Below are positions 7,803 through 15,975 of a DNA stretch of 20,028 bases, piece by piece (the stretch's first letter is position 1; each line of letters starts with the position of its first letter). The position numbers and the translations under genes are program-made. The DNA is taken from contig DHYS01000011.1 of assembly GCA_002414185.1 (NCBI GenBank), positions 1-20,028 on the forward strand, in the 5' to 3' direction. The notes under the pieces are model-generated. The model had not been told where the DNA came from. It made no database searches and saw only the letters and a program-made list of their open reading frames with translations. The stretch comes from Patescibacteria group bacterium UBA5124 (GTDB lineage: Bacteria; Patescibacteriota; Gracilibacteria; Absconditabacterales; Absconditicoccaceae).

Positions 7803-9302
7803 TTAACGTTTTTTAAAATATACAATAGTATTCACGGCATCTGATTCAAACCATCAAGTTTTTCCAGTAAAAATAAACATTTCATTATACTTACTTCCAA
7901 ATGCATTTTTTTTAATATAGTTAAGGTTTGCACAAAGAATTACTTCATCATATAGATTTCCAACAATTATATTATCTAATTCACTTTTAAAACTTTTTTC
8001 CACTTTTGATTTATAATGGAAATATGTTCAAGTAAAATATTTGGTAAGACAGGTTTCTTCATCTCCAAATACTATTCAATTATGAAGAATAACTGGATTT
8101 TTATCAAGATAATTCTTTCGTTGTATTCTTGGCTCACTCAACCTTTGTATTTGAAGATACATACTTATTATTATAGGTATACTTAATGATATTATAACAA
8201 TACTCCATAATATTTTTCCGATAACCATGTGATATCTTTTAGATAATAGTCTCTCTATAAAAATACCAATTCCCCGAGCTCATAAAATACTTGTCATAAA
8301 AAACAAAGGAAGAAAATGCCTATGAACAAGGTTATTAAATACATAAATATGAAATAGAAAATGTACAATCACTGGCGCCATGACCATATAAAGGAATATT
8401 TTTTGTTTTGCAGTTTTCTTTATAAAAAAAACAATAAAAGACCATAAAAAAGGTATAATACCTAACAACCAAGCTCATTTCACTGACCAAACCCAACTAA
8501 ATATACGTGTTCATGAAAAATCCTTTTTATAACCTGCTATACCTGATCACCATATCCAATGTTCAATTCTCTCTCGAAACCAATCTGGACTTGTTACAAT
8601 CATATTAATACATACAAAACTTATAATTCATATCACACTTACCATAAATACCTGTTCTCGTTTTTTTTTGATTCCGAGATATACCAATCATCCAAGAATA
8701 ATTGGTAGAAAAAATGTTAATCATTGTTCTTTTGTAGAAATCGAAAAAATCATAAGAAGAGTTCCAAGACTTAACGATATATTGCTTTCTGATTCTATAT
8801 AGTGCATTAAAAAATACACAGCCCATATTGCCACAGCAAAAGCTGTGATATCTACTCTCGTAACAGTAGATAAATACAGATACAATCCACTTCACAAGAG
8901 GAATATCATTGACACTATTCCATATAATTTTTTCTTTGTAAGTAAGGTAGTAATACTATATATCCCCCATAATCATAATCATCACATAATTCGAGATACA
9001 AATTTTCCTATGTTTAAAAAGATTATTTGATCTGTTGTACTAGAGATATGTAACCACTGTTTAATAATTAGATAGGGAATTGAAAAAAACCATGAAATTA
9101 TATAGTATCATGGTCAATATTGAAAATCAGAAAAATTCCATAAACCTCCTGTCACAAAACTTATAAATTTACTTGGGAAAATACTATCTTCCCGTAAAGG
9201 ATATGGTCAATTTCATGCATACAACATTCCTACAACACCTCCTATGACATACAAAATCACTATTGTCCATAAAAGATATTTTCGTAGTTTATTTTTAATC
9301 AT
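7803..9302 (-). CDS. PMT/ArnT-like membrane glycosyltransferase (GT-C fold)
   Basis: A protein of 499 residues with about eighteen in-frame TGA glycines, so with a standard code it looks like unconnected fragments. It starts with a membrane helix (about 10-29) and then the extracytoplasmic loop GNGPYPLREDS. The acidic pair E38/D39 is at the position of the catalytic acidic residues of GT39/GT83 enzymes. Roughly ten more hydrophobic helices follow to about residue 383, including STVTRVDITAF, a further conserved-looking loop. A soluble C-terminal domain of about 115 residues (to YFKKR) is predicted outside the membrane. Such enzymes move a sugar from a polyprenyl-phosphate donor to a protein or lipid on the outer face. 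The ATG is 5 nt after the stop of the GT2 gene, whose product could make that donor. The exact substrate is unknown. Confidence 0.8.
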
Positions 9303-9307
9303 ATATT

Positions 9308-10024
9308 TTATTTACCTTTAAAAAGTCCATATTTTAGGATACAATATATAGATCTTACTCAATCTTTCCAAGATATTTTCTTTCCTTCTAGATATGTTCT
9401 TCCATAATAAGAAATACCTACTTCGTATATTTTGATTGATTTATTACGTGCAAGTTTATGAGTAACTTCTGGTTCGAAACCAAACCTTTTTTCAACAAGA
9501 TGGAGCTGTTTCAAAATATCAGATTTAAATATTTTATAACATGTCTCTATATCTGTCAAATTTAGATTAGAAAAGATATTTGACAAAAATGTGAGAAATT
9601 TATTTCCTAAAGTATGTCAAAAAAATAAGGATCTATGTGGTTTTCCTCATACAAATCTTGATCAATACACCACATCTGCATATCCATCTATAATAGGCTT
9701 AAGCAAGAGATAATATTCTTGTGGATCATATTCTAGATCTGCATCCTGAACAACAATAAAATCTCAAGTAGCCTTATGAATACCTGTGTGCAAAGCAGCT
9801 CATTTCCCCTTATTTATCTCATGATTACAATATATTAGGGATATATTTTTGTTTTTTTCTCTATACTCTTGAATTACTAGACCTGTATTATCATTTGATC
9901 AATCATTTACCACTATTATTTCTTTTTGAATATCAGAAACTAATTGAACTTCTCTGATTTTATCTAATATCAACGAAATAGTTTTTTCTTCATTGTATAC
10001 AGGAATTATTATTGAAAGTTTCAT
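9308..10024 (-). CDS. GT2 glycosyltransferase, DPM1-like (polyprenyl-phosphate sugar synthase)
   Basis: A protein of 238 residues with seven in-frame TGA glycines. It begins with the GT-A signature SIIIPVYNEEKTI. The nucleotide-binding VVNDGSNDNT follows at about 38-47, with the glycine of DGS encoded by TGA, and then GKGAALHTGIHKATGDF. The DxD metal motif is D94-A-D96 in VVQDADLEYDP, followed by YGSRFVGG and the DIETCYKIFK acceptor region. The length matches bacterial and archaeal single-domain dolichol-phosphate mannose synthase-like proteins, which lack C-terminal membrane helices. These enzymes transfer hexose from an NDP-sugar to polyprenyl phosphate at the inner face of the membrane. 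It sits between pnp (22-nt gap) and the GT-C gene (5-nt gap); no terminator is seen between them. AGGAG is present but only 1 nt from the ATG, too close to be a normal ribosome site. Confidence 0.9.
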
Positions 10025-10046
10025 TCTCCTGTAAAAAATAGTAAAT

Positions 10047-12182
10047 TTATGCTGTCTTTTTTACACTTACTTTACCATCATTATCTATTCCGCTAATAGT
10101 TACTTTCATCATATCTCCTATTTTGAAGTGATTACTTAGAGGAGGTGTATATTTTTGACCAAGTTGAGAGACATGACAAAGCCCCATCTTTTTCTTTGGA
10201 AGAGCAACAAATATTCCATACTCCTCTACTCTTGTAATCTTAGCATCAAATGTTTGTCCTACTTCTAAATCAGTAACAATTTCTGTAATCATTTCTACTG
10301 CCTTATCGATAGAAGATTGGTCTTGATGAGTAATAAAACACATTCCATCGTCTTCTAGATCAATCTTTACTCCTCCAGATACTTCGATGATATTGTTGAT
10401 CACATCTCCACCCTTTCCAATCACTTCTTTGATCTTCAATGGATTGATCTTCATTACATGTATTTTTGGAGCATACTTACCTACTGTAGCTCTTGGAGCT
10501 GGTAATGTTTGCAACATAAAATCCATAATTTCTTTATATCCTTCACATGCTCTTGTGATTGTTTCATGGATGATATCCATAGTCAATCCCTTGAGTTTAG
10601 TATCTAACTGAATAGCAGTTACTCCTTCTTTGGTTCCTGCTACCTTGAAATCCATATCTCCCATAAAATCTTCTGTTGCCATAAGATCGTTGAGTACCAT
10701 ATGTCTTGTAATTGTTCCATCTTCTTCATGATCTGTTATCAATCCCATAGCAATACCTGCTACTGGTTTCTTGAGAGGAACTCCTGCATCCATAAGTGAA
10801 AGCGTAGATCCACAAACCGATCCCATAGAAGTAGATCCTCCTGATCCAAGACAATCTGATACTACTCTGATTGTATATGGAAAAACTTCCTTACTTGGAA
10901 GCATTGGTTCTAGAGCCTTTTCAGCTAATCTTCCATGTCCGATTTCTCTTCTTCCTGTACCTCTGATTGCTTTTGCATCTCCTACAGAAAATGGAGGAAA
11001 ATTGTAATGGTGGAAATATCTTTGGTTTACATCATTATTTTCCATATCTTCTACGATAAGATAATCTCCAGGAGACCCAAGGGTAACTGTAGACAATACT
11101 TGTGTATCTCATCTCCAGAAAAGTCCTGTTCCATGTACTCTTGGTACAGATCCTACTTCACAGTAGAGAGGTCTAATATCTTTGATTTCTCTGTCATCAA
11201 CTCTCTTTCCTGTTTCTAATGTACGATGACGAATGTGATGTTTGATCACATTAAATACTGCCATCTTTATCTTTGTTTCTGTATACCCTTCAGCCGTTTC
11301 ATCTATTACTTTTTCTTTAGCTATTTCTATTACTTCTTTTTCATATTGAGAAAACAAAGTATTGAAAGGTACTTTTGTATTACCTACAAGAGTGTCCAAT
11401 TTATCATGAGTCAAAATATTAGAAACATATGCCATCAATTCTTCTGATGGTTTGTTGTACGTGATAGTTTTTGGTTCTATAGATGATAATTTTAAAAAAG
11501 CTGATTGAAATTCACATGAAGCATCGATTGCTTGTTGTCCTACTACAAATGCTTGTTTGAGGAGATCTTCTGGTATTTCATTTGCTTCAGATTCAATCAT
11601 ATTGATTGATCATTTTTTACCAGCAACAAGGAGATTTACCAAAGAATTTTTGAGTTGAGTTTTGGTAGGATTGATTACAAATTGTCCGTCAATATATCCT
11701 ATTTGAGCAGCTCCTACTGGTCCATCAAAAGGGATTCCAGCAGCTAAGATAGAAAGAGAACATCCTACAATAGACATTACTCCAAGATCTAAATCATGAT
11801 CTAATCCTAAAGGAGAAATAGTCACAACTACATCATTAACCATTCCCTTTGGAAACATTGGTCTGAGTGCTCTATCGATAAGTCTAGAGTATAATACTGC
11901 TTGATCAGAAGGTCTTCCTTCTCTTCTTCTATATGCAGCTCCTCCGATTTTTCCAGCAGCTGAATAACTATCTCTAAAATCAATCATCAATGGTAAGAAA
12001 TCCATATCTGATCTTGGATTTTTTTCCATTACTGTTGAACATAAAATTGCATTTTCATCTAGGTGCATTTCAAGAGAACAATCTGCTTGAACAGCAAGTT
12101 TACCGGTTTCAAACTTCAGATTTTTTCCTGCCCAATCAAATGATTGAGTAATCACAGAAAATTCCTTCTTTTTTATTGGCAT
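10047..12182 (-). CDS. pnp: Polyribonucleotide nucleotidyltransferase (PNPase)
   Basis: A protein of 711 residues, the normal PNPase length. PNPase degrades RNA 3'-5' by phosphorolysis as a ring-shaped trimer and can also add nucleotides. The first RNase PH domain (about 10-145) contains FRDSYSAAGKIGGAAYRRREGRPS. A helical linker follows, and the second, catalytic PH domain is at about 325-550. It contains GTGRREIGHGRLAEKAL, the phosphate-binding LGSGGSTSMGSVCG (445-458) and the metal aspartates in MGDMDFKVAG (D509, D511). The KH domain has GKGG at 589-592, and the S1 domain runs from about 641 to 705. Only two of about 60 glycines use TGA (11610-11612 and 11109-11111), far fewer than in neighbouring genes. 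A long structured leader precedes it. GT2 and GT-C genes follow closely. Confidence 0.97.
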
Positions 12183-12302
12183 ACGTTTTTAGAAAAAGAA
12201 TAAAAGTTTGAGAAAATAATGAGAAACTAGAGACTTACTAGAGAAATTAAGATACCTAGTTTCTTTAGTAAGTGACGAGCTTCTCAGGAATAATTTCCTC
12301 AG
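12183..12302 (-). promoter_or_regulatory. Structured 5' leader of pnp, possible autoregulatory element
   Basis: From the predicted start near 12302 the leader is about 120 nt, against about 25-45 nt for other genes here. Read on the minus strand, ACTTACTA (12266-12273) can pair with TAGTAAGT (12233-12240). AGAAACTA (12257-12264) can pair with TAGTTTCT (12222-12229). The two 8-bp perfect pairings are interleaved, so they form either a pseudoknot or two competing hairpins. A small GGAA/TTCC hairpin lies near the 5' end. The last 30 nt contain the T-rich tract TTTTATTCTTTTTCT before the ATG. The pnp gene of Escherichia coli is autoregulated through its leader; a similar role here is inference. 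Confidence 0.45.
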
Positions 12303-12308
12303 ATACGA

Positions 12309-12336
12309 AGTATAGAGATTTTGATAATGAATGCAA
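12309..12336 (-). promoter_or_regulatory. Probable promoter of the pnp operon
   Basis: On the minus strand TTGCAT (12331-12336) and TATACT (12309-12314) are separated by 16 nt. The -35 box overlaps the left copy of the 17-bp direct repeat. Confidence 0.45.
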
Positions 12337-12348
12337 AAGAAAAAAGTG
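12332..12348 (+). repeat. 17-bp direct repeat, left copy
   Basis: TGCAAAAGAAAAAAGTG, identical to 12957-12973. The two copies bracket the GNAT acetyltransferase gene. The sequence is A-rich, which lowers its significance. Confidence 0.6.
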
Positions 12349-12359
12349 GTTATATGAGC

Positions 12360-12387
12360 TTGATATGTAAATATACTTACTTATAAA
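12360..12387 (+). promoter_or_regulatory. Probable promoter of the GNAT gene
   Basis: TTGATA (12360-12365) and TATAAA (12382-12387) are 16 nt apart, back to back with the pnp promoter. The predicted start near 12394 gives a leader of about 27 nt containing TTTATCTCTTA. This supports ATG 12421 as the start codon. Confidence 0.45.
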
Positions 12388-12420
12388 AATGATATGCATT
12401 TATCTCTTAATAGAAATACT

Positions 12421-12951
12421 ATGTATATTCAAGAAGATTGATTTATTATTAGAGATTTTCACAAAGATGATATCCCAAGACTTAGATTATTAGCAGATAA
12501 TTATAATATTTATATTAATTTAACATATACATTTCCTCATCCTTATACATTGAAAGATGCAGAATGGCGGGTTAATCATAATATTTCTTTATGAGAAAAA
12601 GCTGAAAGTTTTGCTATTGAAGTGAATTGAGAATTTGCTTGAAGCTGTTGAATAAGACACAAATGATGAGATCAATGAAAAACATGGAATATCGGATATC
12701 GATTAGGAGAAGAATATCGATGAAAATGATTAGCAAGCAAAATCTGTAAATCTATAGTTAACTATGGTTTTAATACTTTTGATGCTATAAGAATTGAGGC
12801 ATGAGTATTTTGATGGAATCCTGCTTCTATGAAAGTTCTAGAAAAAAATGGATTTATTCGTGAATGAACTTTGAGAAATAGAATCTGGAAAGATTGAAAA
12901 TCAACTGATGAAGTATTTTTTAGTATATTGAGAAGTGAGTTTATTACATAA
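12421..12951 (+). CDS. GNAT N-acetyltransferase, RimJ/RimL-like
   Basis: A protein of 176 residues, the usual size for the family, which moves an acetyl group from acetyl-CoA to an amine such as a protein N terminus or an antibiotic. It opens with the typical GFIIRDFHKDDIPRL strand-helix. Beta strands SFAIEVNGEFAGSCGI follow, and the acetyl-CoA loop is YRGKGLASK at 99-107, then NPASMKVLEKNGFIREG at 133-149. Fourteen of its 18 glycines are TGA, including both loop glycines G101 and G103, so a standard-code gene finder would miss it entirely. In-frame ATGs also exist at 12331 and 12394. ATG 12421 is preferred because the fold starts there and the promoter and T-rich leader point to it. The substrate is unknown. 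A 17-bp direct repeat flanks the gene. Confidence 0.85.
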
Positions 12952-12956
12952 TTTTG

Positions 12957-12973
12957 TGCAAAAGAAAAAAGTG
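12957..12973 (+). repeat. 17-bp direct repeat, right copy
   Basis: TGCAAAAGAAAAAAGTG, identical to 12332-12348. Here the repeat also forms one arm and the U-tract of the terminator of the following minus-strand gene. Confidence 0.6.
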
Positions 12974-12991
12974 ACCGTACACGATCACTTT
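12962..12991 (-). terminator. Terminator of the two-TM protein gene
   Basis: On the minus strand AAAGTGATCG pairs with CGGTCACTTT (10 bp with one T-G pair) around the loop TGTA, followed by T residues. On the plus strand the same arms have a C-A mismatch and a poor T-run, so it serves mainly the minus-strand gene. Confidence 0.65.
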
Positions 12992-13002
12992 CTTATTCTT
13001 CT

Positions 13003-13545
13003 TTAAAAATTTGCTCTGGAAAATTTAAAACGATGAAATCCCACAATAACTAATAACATGATGATTACTAAGGCAGCTGTTATAATTCTACATTCATTCT
13101 TTTTTACAAAAGATTGTTCAATTGGATATATTTTATAAAAAACAGATCCATTTTTGTAAAAAAAAGCAACATCTCTAGTTTTATCCTCCTGTCTTGGAAA
13201 AAATATAGTAGATTTTTCTTTGGTCTGAATTATATAAATATCAGATTTATTAAGCACGTGAAATGTATCCGCATTTTCTAGTTCTATCTTTGCAATAACA
13301 AAAGATTTTATTGTATCTTTTTTTGTGATAGAATCTGGTACAAGTAATGAATACGTTAGTAAAATAGTATTATCGGAAAGAACACTATCTCCCTGAATCC
13401 TATTCATTAGCTCTTGCTTCCAAGATTCTTTGGGATCAGATACAAGATATTCTTCGGACGGAGTGTTTTTTTGAACACACATAATACCCACAATTACTGT
13501 AATAATAATGGCTATTATTAGACCAATTAATAGTTTTTTTTTCAT
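13003..13545 (-). CDS. Hypothetical two-TM membrane protein
   Basis: I do not recognise this protein. From ATG 13545 it has 180 residues: a basic start (MKKK), a strong N-terminal helix (about 5-24), an exported or lumenal stretch of about 120 residues, and a second helix near the end (IITAALVIIMLLVIVGF) followed by a basic tail (HRFKFSRANF). The positive charges put both ends in the cytoplasm. The central part is mixed alpha/beta in character, with no motif I can name. There are no TGA glycines. The frame is open further upstream to a TTG at 13590, which would add 15 mostly basic residues, so that start cannot be excluded. It is transcribed alone and ends at its own terminator. The exposed middle domain could have a surface role, but nothing in the sequence shows this. 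Confidence 0.7.
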   Translation of the reverse strand: MKKKLLIGLIIAIIITVIVGIMCVQKNTPSEEYLVSDPKESWKQELMNRIQGDSVLSDNTILLTYSLLVPDSITKKDTIKSFVIAKIELENADTFHVLNKSDIYIIQTKEKSTIFFPRQEDKTRDVAFFYKNGSVFYKIYPIEQSFVKKNECRIITAALVIIMLLVIVGFHRFKFSRANF

Positions 13546-13734
13546 AGATTTTTTATTTGAATTGTTTTTACTTTTTATTTCTTTTCTCAATTTATATATT
13601 CTTCCTATATTATCAATATCTTTTTTATATATCTATTGTTATTGATTTTTGTTTCATTTTTTATAAAAACTCATTTACATTTAAACAAAAATAAATTCTT
13701 AAAATAAATATATGTCTAACAAAAACTTAAAATT

Positions 13735-14550
13735 ATGGATTTAGAAGTGTTAAAAAAAGATCTAAAGCTTAGTCAGCTTCAAAATCTTGTAAATTCCGGT
13801 GGATTTAAATTCACTGAACAAGCCAATAAACCATGGTTTGATTATACTTCCAATTGGATTGGCCCGTATTATGTTCAGTCTATGGATGTATTCAAACGAG
13901 AAGTAGATAGAAATATTGCAATAAATTCGATGAAGATGTATATTGACTACTTTATCGATGAAGCTGTGGCAAAAATTATCTCTTCTGGAGAAACCCGTGA
14001 TTGGCCATTTGGATTTATCCTTGCAGACAGACTAAAATCTGATATGAAAATGCTTTATAAGGATGGAAGTTCCTTTGGTATTCCTGATATTCAATTGCAA
14101 GGTAAGACTATCTTACATGTTGCCGATCTTAACAACGAGGGAACTTCGGTAAAAAAATGGAGTACTATGATCCAAAAAGCTGGTGCCCAAATTACCGACA
14201 TTCTCTTTTATGTAGACCGCATGGAAGATGGTGTAGATGTTTGTAAAGAACTCGGAATCAATCGTCATGCCATTATCGAGCTCGATGAAGAAGCCTGGCA
14301 ATATTTATTGGAAAGAAATTATATTTCTCCAAAAATGTACCAAGAACTTGTCGAATACTGGAAGGATAGAAAAGCTTGGGGATGTAAAAAAATTCTTGAA
14401 TTTCCCGATCCTCTTGTTGATCTTATCAGAAATGAGAAAAAACGTGATCGTGGCATTGGTATTTTCAACAATTACAACCAGCTAACCAACAGCGAACTTG
14501 CCAAAAAACTTGATGTAAACGACGTTGGTGAATTACTCCACAACGAATAA
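13735..14550 (+). CDS. pyrE: Orotate phosphoribosyltransferase-like protein (PyrE-like)
   Basis: A protein of 271 residues. The central type I phosphoribosyltransferase strand-loop is KTILHVADLNNEGTSVKKW (124-142). ADLNNEGTS stands at the place of the PRPP-binding motif, where canonical enzymes have two adjacent acidic residues and then TTGxS, so the motif is divergent. The region after it (ITDILFYVDRMEDGVDVCKELGI) matches the usual orotate enzyme strand LFYVDRxEG. The protein is longer than normal PyrE (about 210) at both ends. Orotate phosphoribosyl transfer is favoured because the OMP decarboxylase gene starts 25 nt downstream. All 16 glycines use GGN and none uses TGA, and codons are less AT-rich than nearby. 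The A-rich sequence before the start differs from the T-rich leaders of native genes. Another ribosyl acceptor is possible. Confidence 0.7.
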   Translation: MDLEVLKKDLKLSQLQNLVNSGGFKFTEQANKPWFDYTSNWIGPYYVQSMDVFKREVDRNIAINSMKMYIDYFIDEAVAKIISSGETRDWPFGFILADRLKSDMKMLYKDGSSFGIPDIQLQGKTILHVADLNNEGTSVKKWSTMIQKAGAQITDILFYVDRMEDGVDVCKELGINRHAIIELDEEAWQYLLERNYISPKMYQELVEYWKDRKAWGCKKILEFPDPLVDLIRNEKKRDRGIGIFNNYNQLTNSELAKKLDVNDVGELLHNE

Positions 14551-14575
14551 AACAAAAACCTAAAATATAAACATT

Positions 14576-15424
14576 ATGAATTACGAACAACTTTTTGAAC
14601 AAATCGTAAAGAAACAAAGTTTCCTTTGCGTCGGATTGGATACAGATATCAACAAAATACCTAAACACTTGCTCAATGAAGAAGATCCTCTCTTTGCATT
14701 CAACAAAGAAATTATTGATGCGACAGCTAATCTTACTGTTGCCTACAAGCCTAACTTAGCCTTTTATGAAGAACAAGGCTGGAAAGGATTACTCTCTCTG
14801 GAGAAAACTGTTTCATACATCAGAAAGATAGATTCGAATATTTTCATTATTGCCGATGCAAAACGTGGAGATATTGGAAACACTTCTTCTATGTATGCAA
14901 AAGCCTTTTTTGAAACCATGGATTTTGATGCAATCACGGTTGCTCCTTATATGGGAGAAGATTCAGTTAAACCTTTCCTTGACTATGGTTCCAAAGAAAA
15001 ATGGACTGTCATTCTTGCTCTTACTAGCAATAAGGGTGCTTATGATCTTCAGATGATTGAAGATAAAGACAGTGGACGCAAAAACCACGAACAGGTTTTG
15101 ATTAAGGCTAAAGATTCCTGGGGCGCAACTCCGGAAAACAGTATGTTTGTGGTTGGAGCAACCAAAGCGGAATATCTCACAAATATCCGCAAAATTGTAC
15201 CTCATCATTTCCTGTTGATTCCTGGTGTTGGCGCTCAAGGTGGTAGCTTGGAGGAAGTCGTCGAATATGGCATGACTTCAAAATGCGGGCTTTTGGTAAA
15301 CAACTCACGCGCTATCATCTATGCAGACAATTCCACACTTTTTGCTGGATCTGCAAGAAAAGAAGCATACAAAATGCAACAAGAAATGGCAGTACTCTTA
15401 AACAAAAAACGAGTTATTGTCTAA
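14576..15424 (+). CDS. pyrF: Orotidine 5'-phosphate decarboxylase, subfamily 2 (PyrF)
   Basis: A protein of 282 residues that converts OMP to UMP, the last step of pyrimidine synthesis. It starts with the subfamily 2 pattern SFLCVGLDTDINKIP (LDTD at 21-24), then VAYKPNLAFYE. The catalytic block is DAKRGDIGNTS (D94, K96, D99), with VAPYMGEDSV and the phosphate-binding IPGVGAQGGSLEE. The length fits this long subfamily, common in Bacteroidota and Actinobacteria; from memory the wording is close to Bacteroidota proteins. There are 18 glycines and no TGA, although flanking native genes use many. The sequence before its ATG (CAAAAACCTAAAAT) resembles that before the PyrE-like gene, suggesting the pair moved together. 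No other de novo pyrimidine gene is near, so the pair may act on imported orotate. Confidence 0.95.
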   Translation: MNYEQLFEQIVKKQSFLCVGLDTDINKIPKHLLNEEDPLFAFNKEIIDATANLTVAYKPNLAFYEEQGWKGLLSLEKTVSYIRKIDSNIFIIADAKRGDIGNTSSMYAKAFFETMDFDAITVAPYMGEDSVKPFLDYGSKEKWTVILALTSNKGAYDLQMIEDKDSGRKNHEQVLIKAKDSWGATPENSMFVVGATKAEYLTNIRKIVPHHFLLIPGVGAQGGSLEEVVEYGMTSKCGLLVNNSRAIIYADNSTLFAGSARKEAYKMQQEMAVLLNKKRVIV

Positions 15425-15433
15425 CTATTATTT

Positions 15434-15464
15434 AAAAACCGTAGGTATTTCTCCTACGGTTTTT
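15434..15464. terminator. Bidirectional terminator after pyrF
   Basis: AAAAACCGTAGG (15434-15445) pairs with CCTACGGTTTTT (15453-15464) around a 7-nt loop. It lies between the convergent pyrF and phosphoribosyltransferase genes and has U-tracts for both. Confidence 0.9.
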
Positions 15465-15466
15465 TA

Positions 15467-15910
15467 TTATCTTTCATATGGGAATACAATCCATTGATCA
15501 TCAGCTACTTCTTCAACAAAATAATCTGGTTTAATCGTAGCATGAGGTTTGGTAAAAATAGTTGCTATTTTGGTTTCTAATGGATTGAATGCATATTGAT
15601 GCATGATGTATTTCATTGTTTTACCACTATCTACAAGATCATCTACAATAAGTACTGTAAAGTCCGTAAAATCTTTTGATATTTTAGTATCATCCACAAT
15701 TTCTTTGGATGACATATTTTCATAACTAGAAATATTGATTGTTTCTATACTTTTCACCCCCAAAAGATCTGCTAAAAAATATGCAGAAAGTAGTCCTCCT
15801 CTTGTTATAGAAACTATCATATTGGGTTTAAATCCTTTATGAACAATCTGTTCTGCAAGAGAAATACATTTTTTCTGAAGTTCTTCATAGGTTACATGTC
15901 TTTTTTCCAT
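15467..15910 (-). CDS. Purine-type phosphoribosyltransferase (Gpt/Hpt-like)
   Basis: A protein of 147 residues with the type I phosphoribosyltransferase fold. Residues 33-40 (VSITRGGL) form the first active-site loop, as in xanthine-guanine enzymes. The PRPP-binding motif is VLIVDDLVDSGKTMKY (86-101), with the two acidic residues D90/D91. The ending DDQWIVFPYER matches the Gpt-type purine-binding segment, where a tryptophan stacks on the base. The short length also fits Gpt rather than hypoxanthine enzymes of about 180 residues. The product would salvage xanthine or guanine to the nucleoside monophosphate. A TTATTTATCC tract lies 25 nt before the ATG. It converges on pyrF with a shared terminator, giving a small nucleotide-salvage neighbourhood. 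The base it accepts is not certain. Confidence 0.85.
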   Translation of the reverse strand: MEKRHVTYEELQKKCISLAEQIVHKGFKPNMIVSITRGGLLSAYFLADLLGVKSIETINISSYENMSSKEIVDDTKISKDFTDFTVLIVDDLVDSGKTMKYIMHQYAFNPLETKIATIFTKPHATIKPDYFVEEVADDQWIVFPYER

Positions 15911-15975
15911 AACACTACTCTTTACGGATAAATAATACTTAGCTATAAAAAATTTATAAGAAAATACAAGCTAGA

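Noticed and set aside
8605..9030. Short open frames on both strands in this interval
   Set aside because: They are out-of-frame shadows of the membrane glycosyltransferase, which is continuous across the region with TGA as glycine.
10025..10031. Shine-Dalgarno site before the GT2 gene (CAGGAGA on the minus strand)
   Set aside because: AGGAG ends 1 nt before the ATG, too close for normal pairing, and no other gene shows a comparable site.
12331..12420. GNAT start at ATG 12331, adding MQKKKVVIGAGYVNI-like residues
   Set aside because: The extension overlaps the pnp -35 box and the proposed GNAT promoter; the family fold begins at about 12421 with a T-rich leader. A minor possibility remains.
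14963..15238. 91-residue minus-strand frame inside pyrF
   Set aside because: It is antisense to a well-conserved PyrF catalytic region and has no features of its own.
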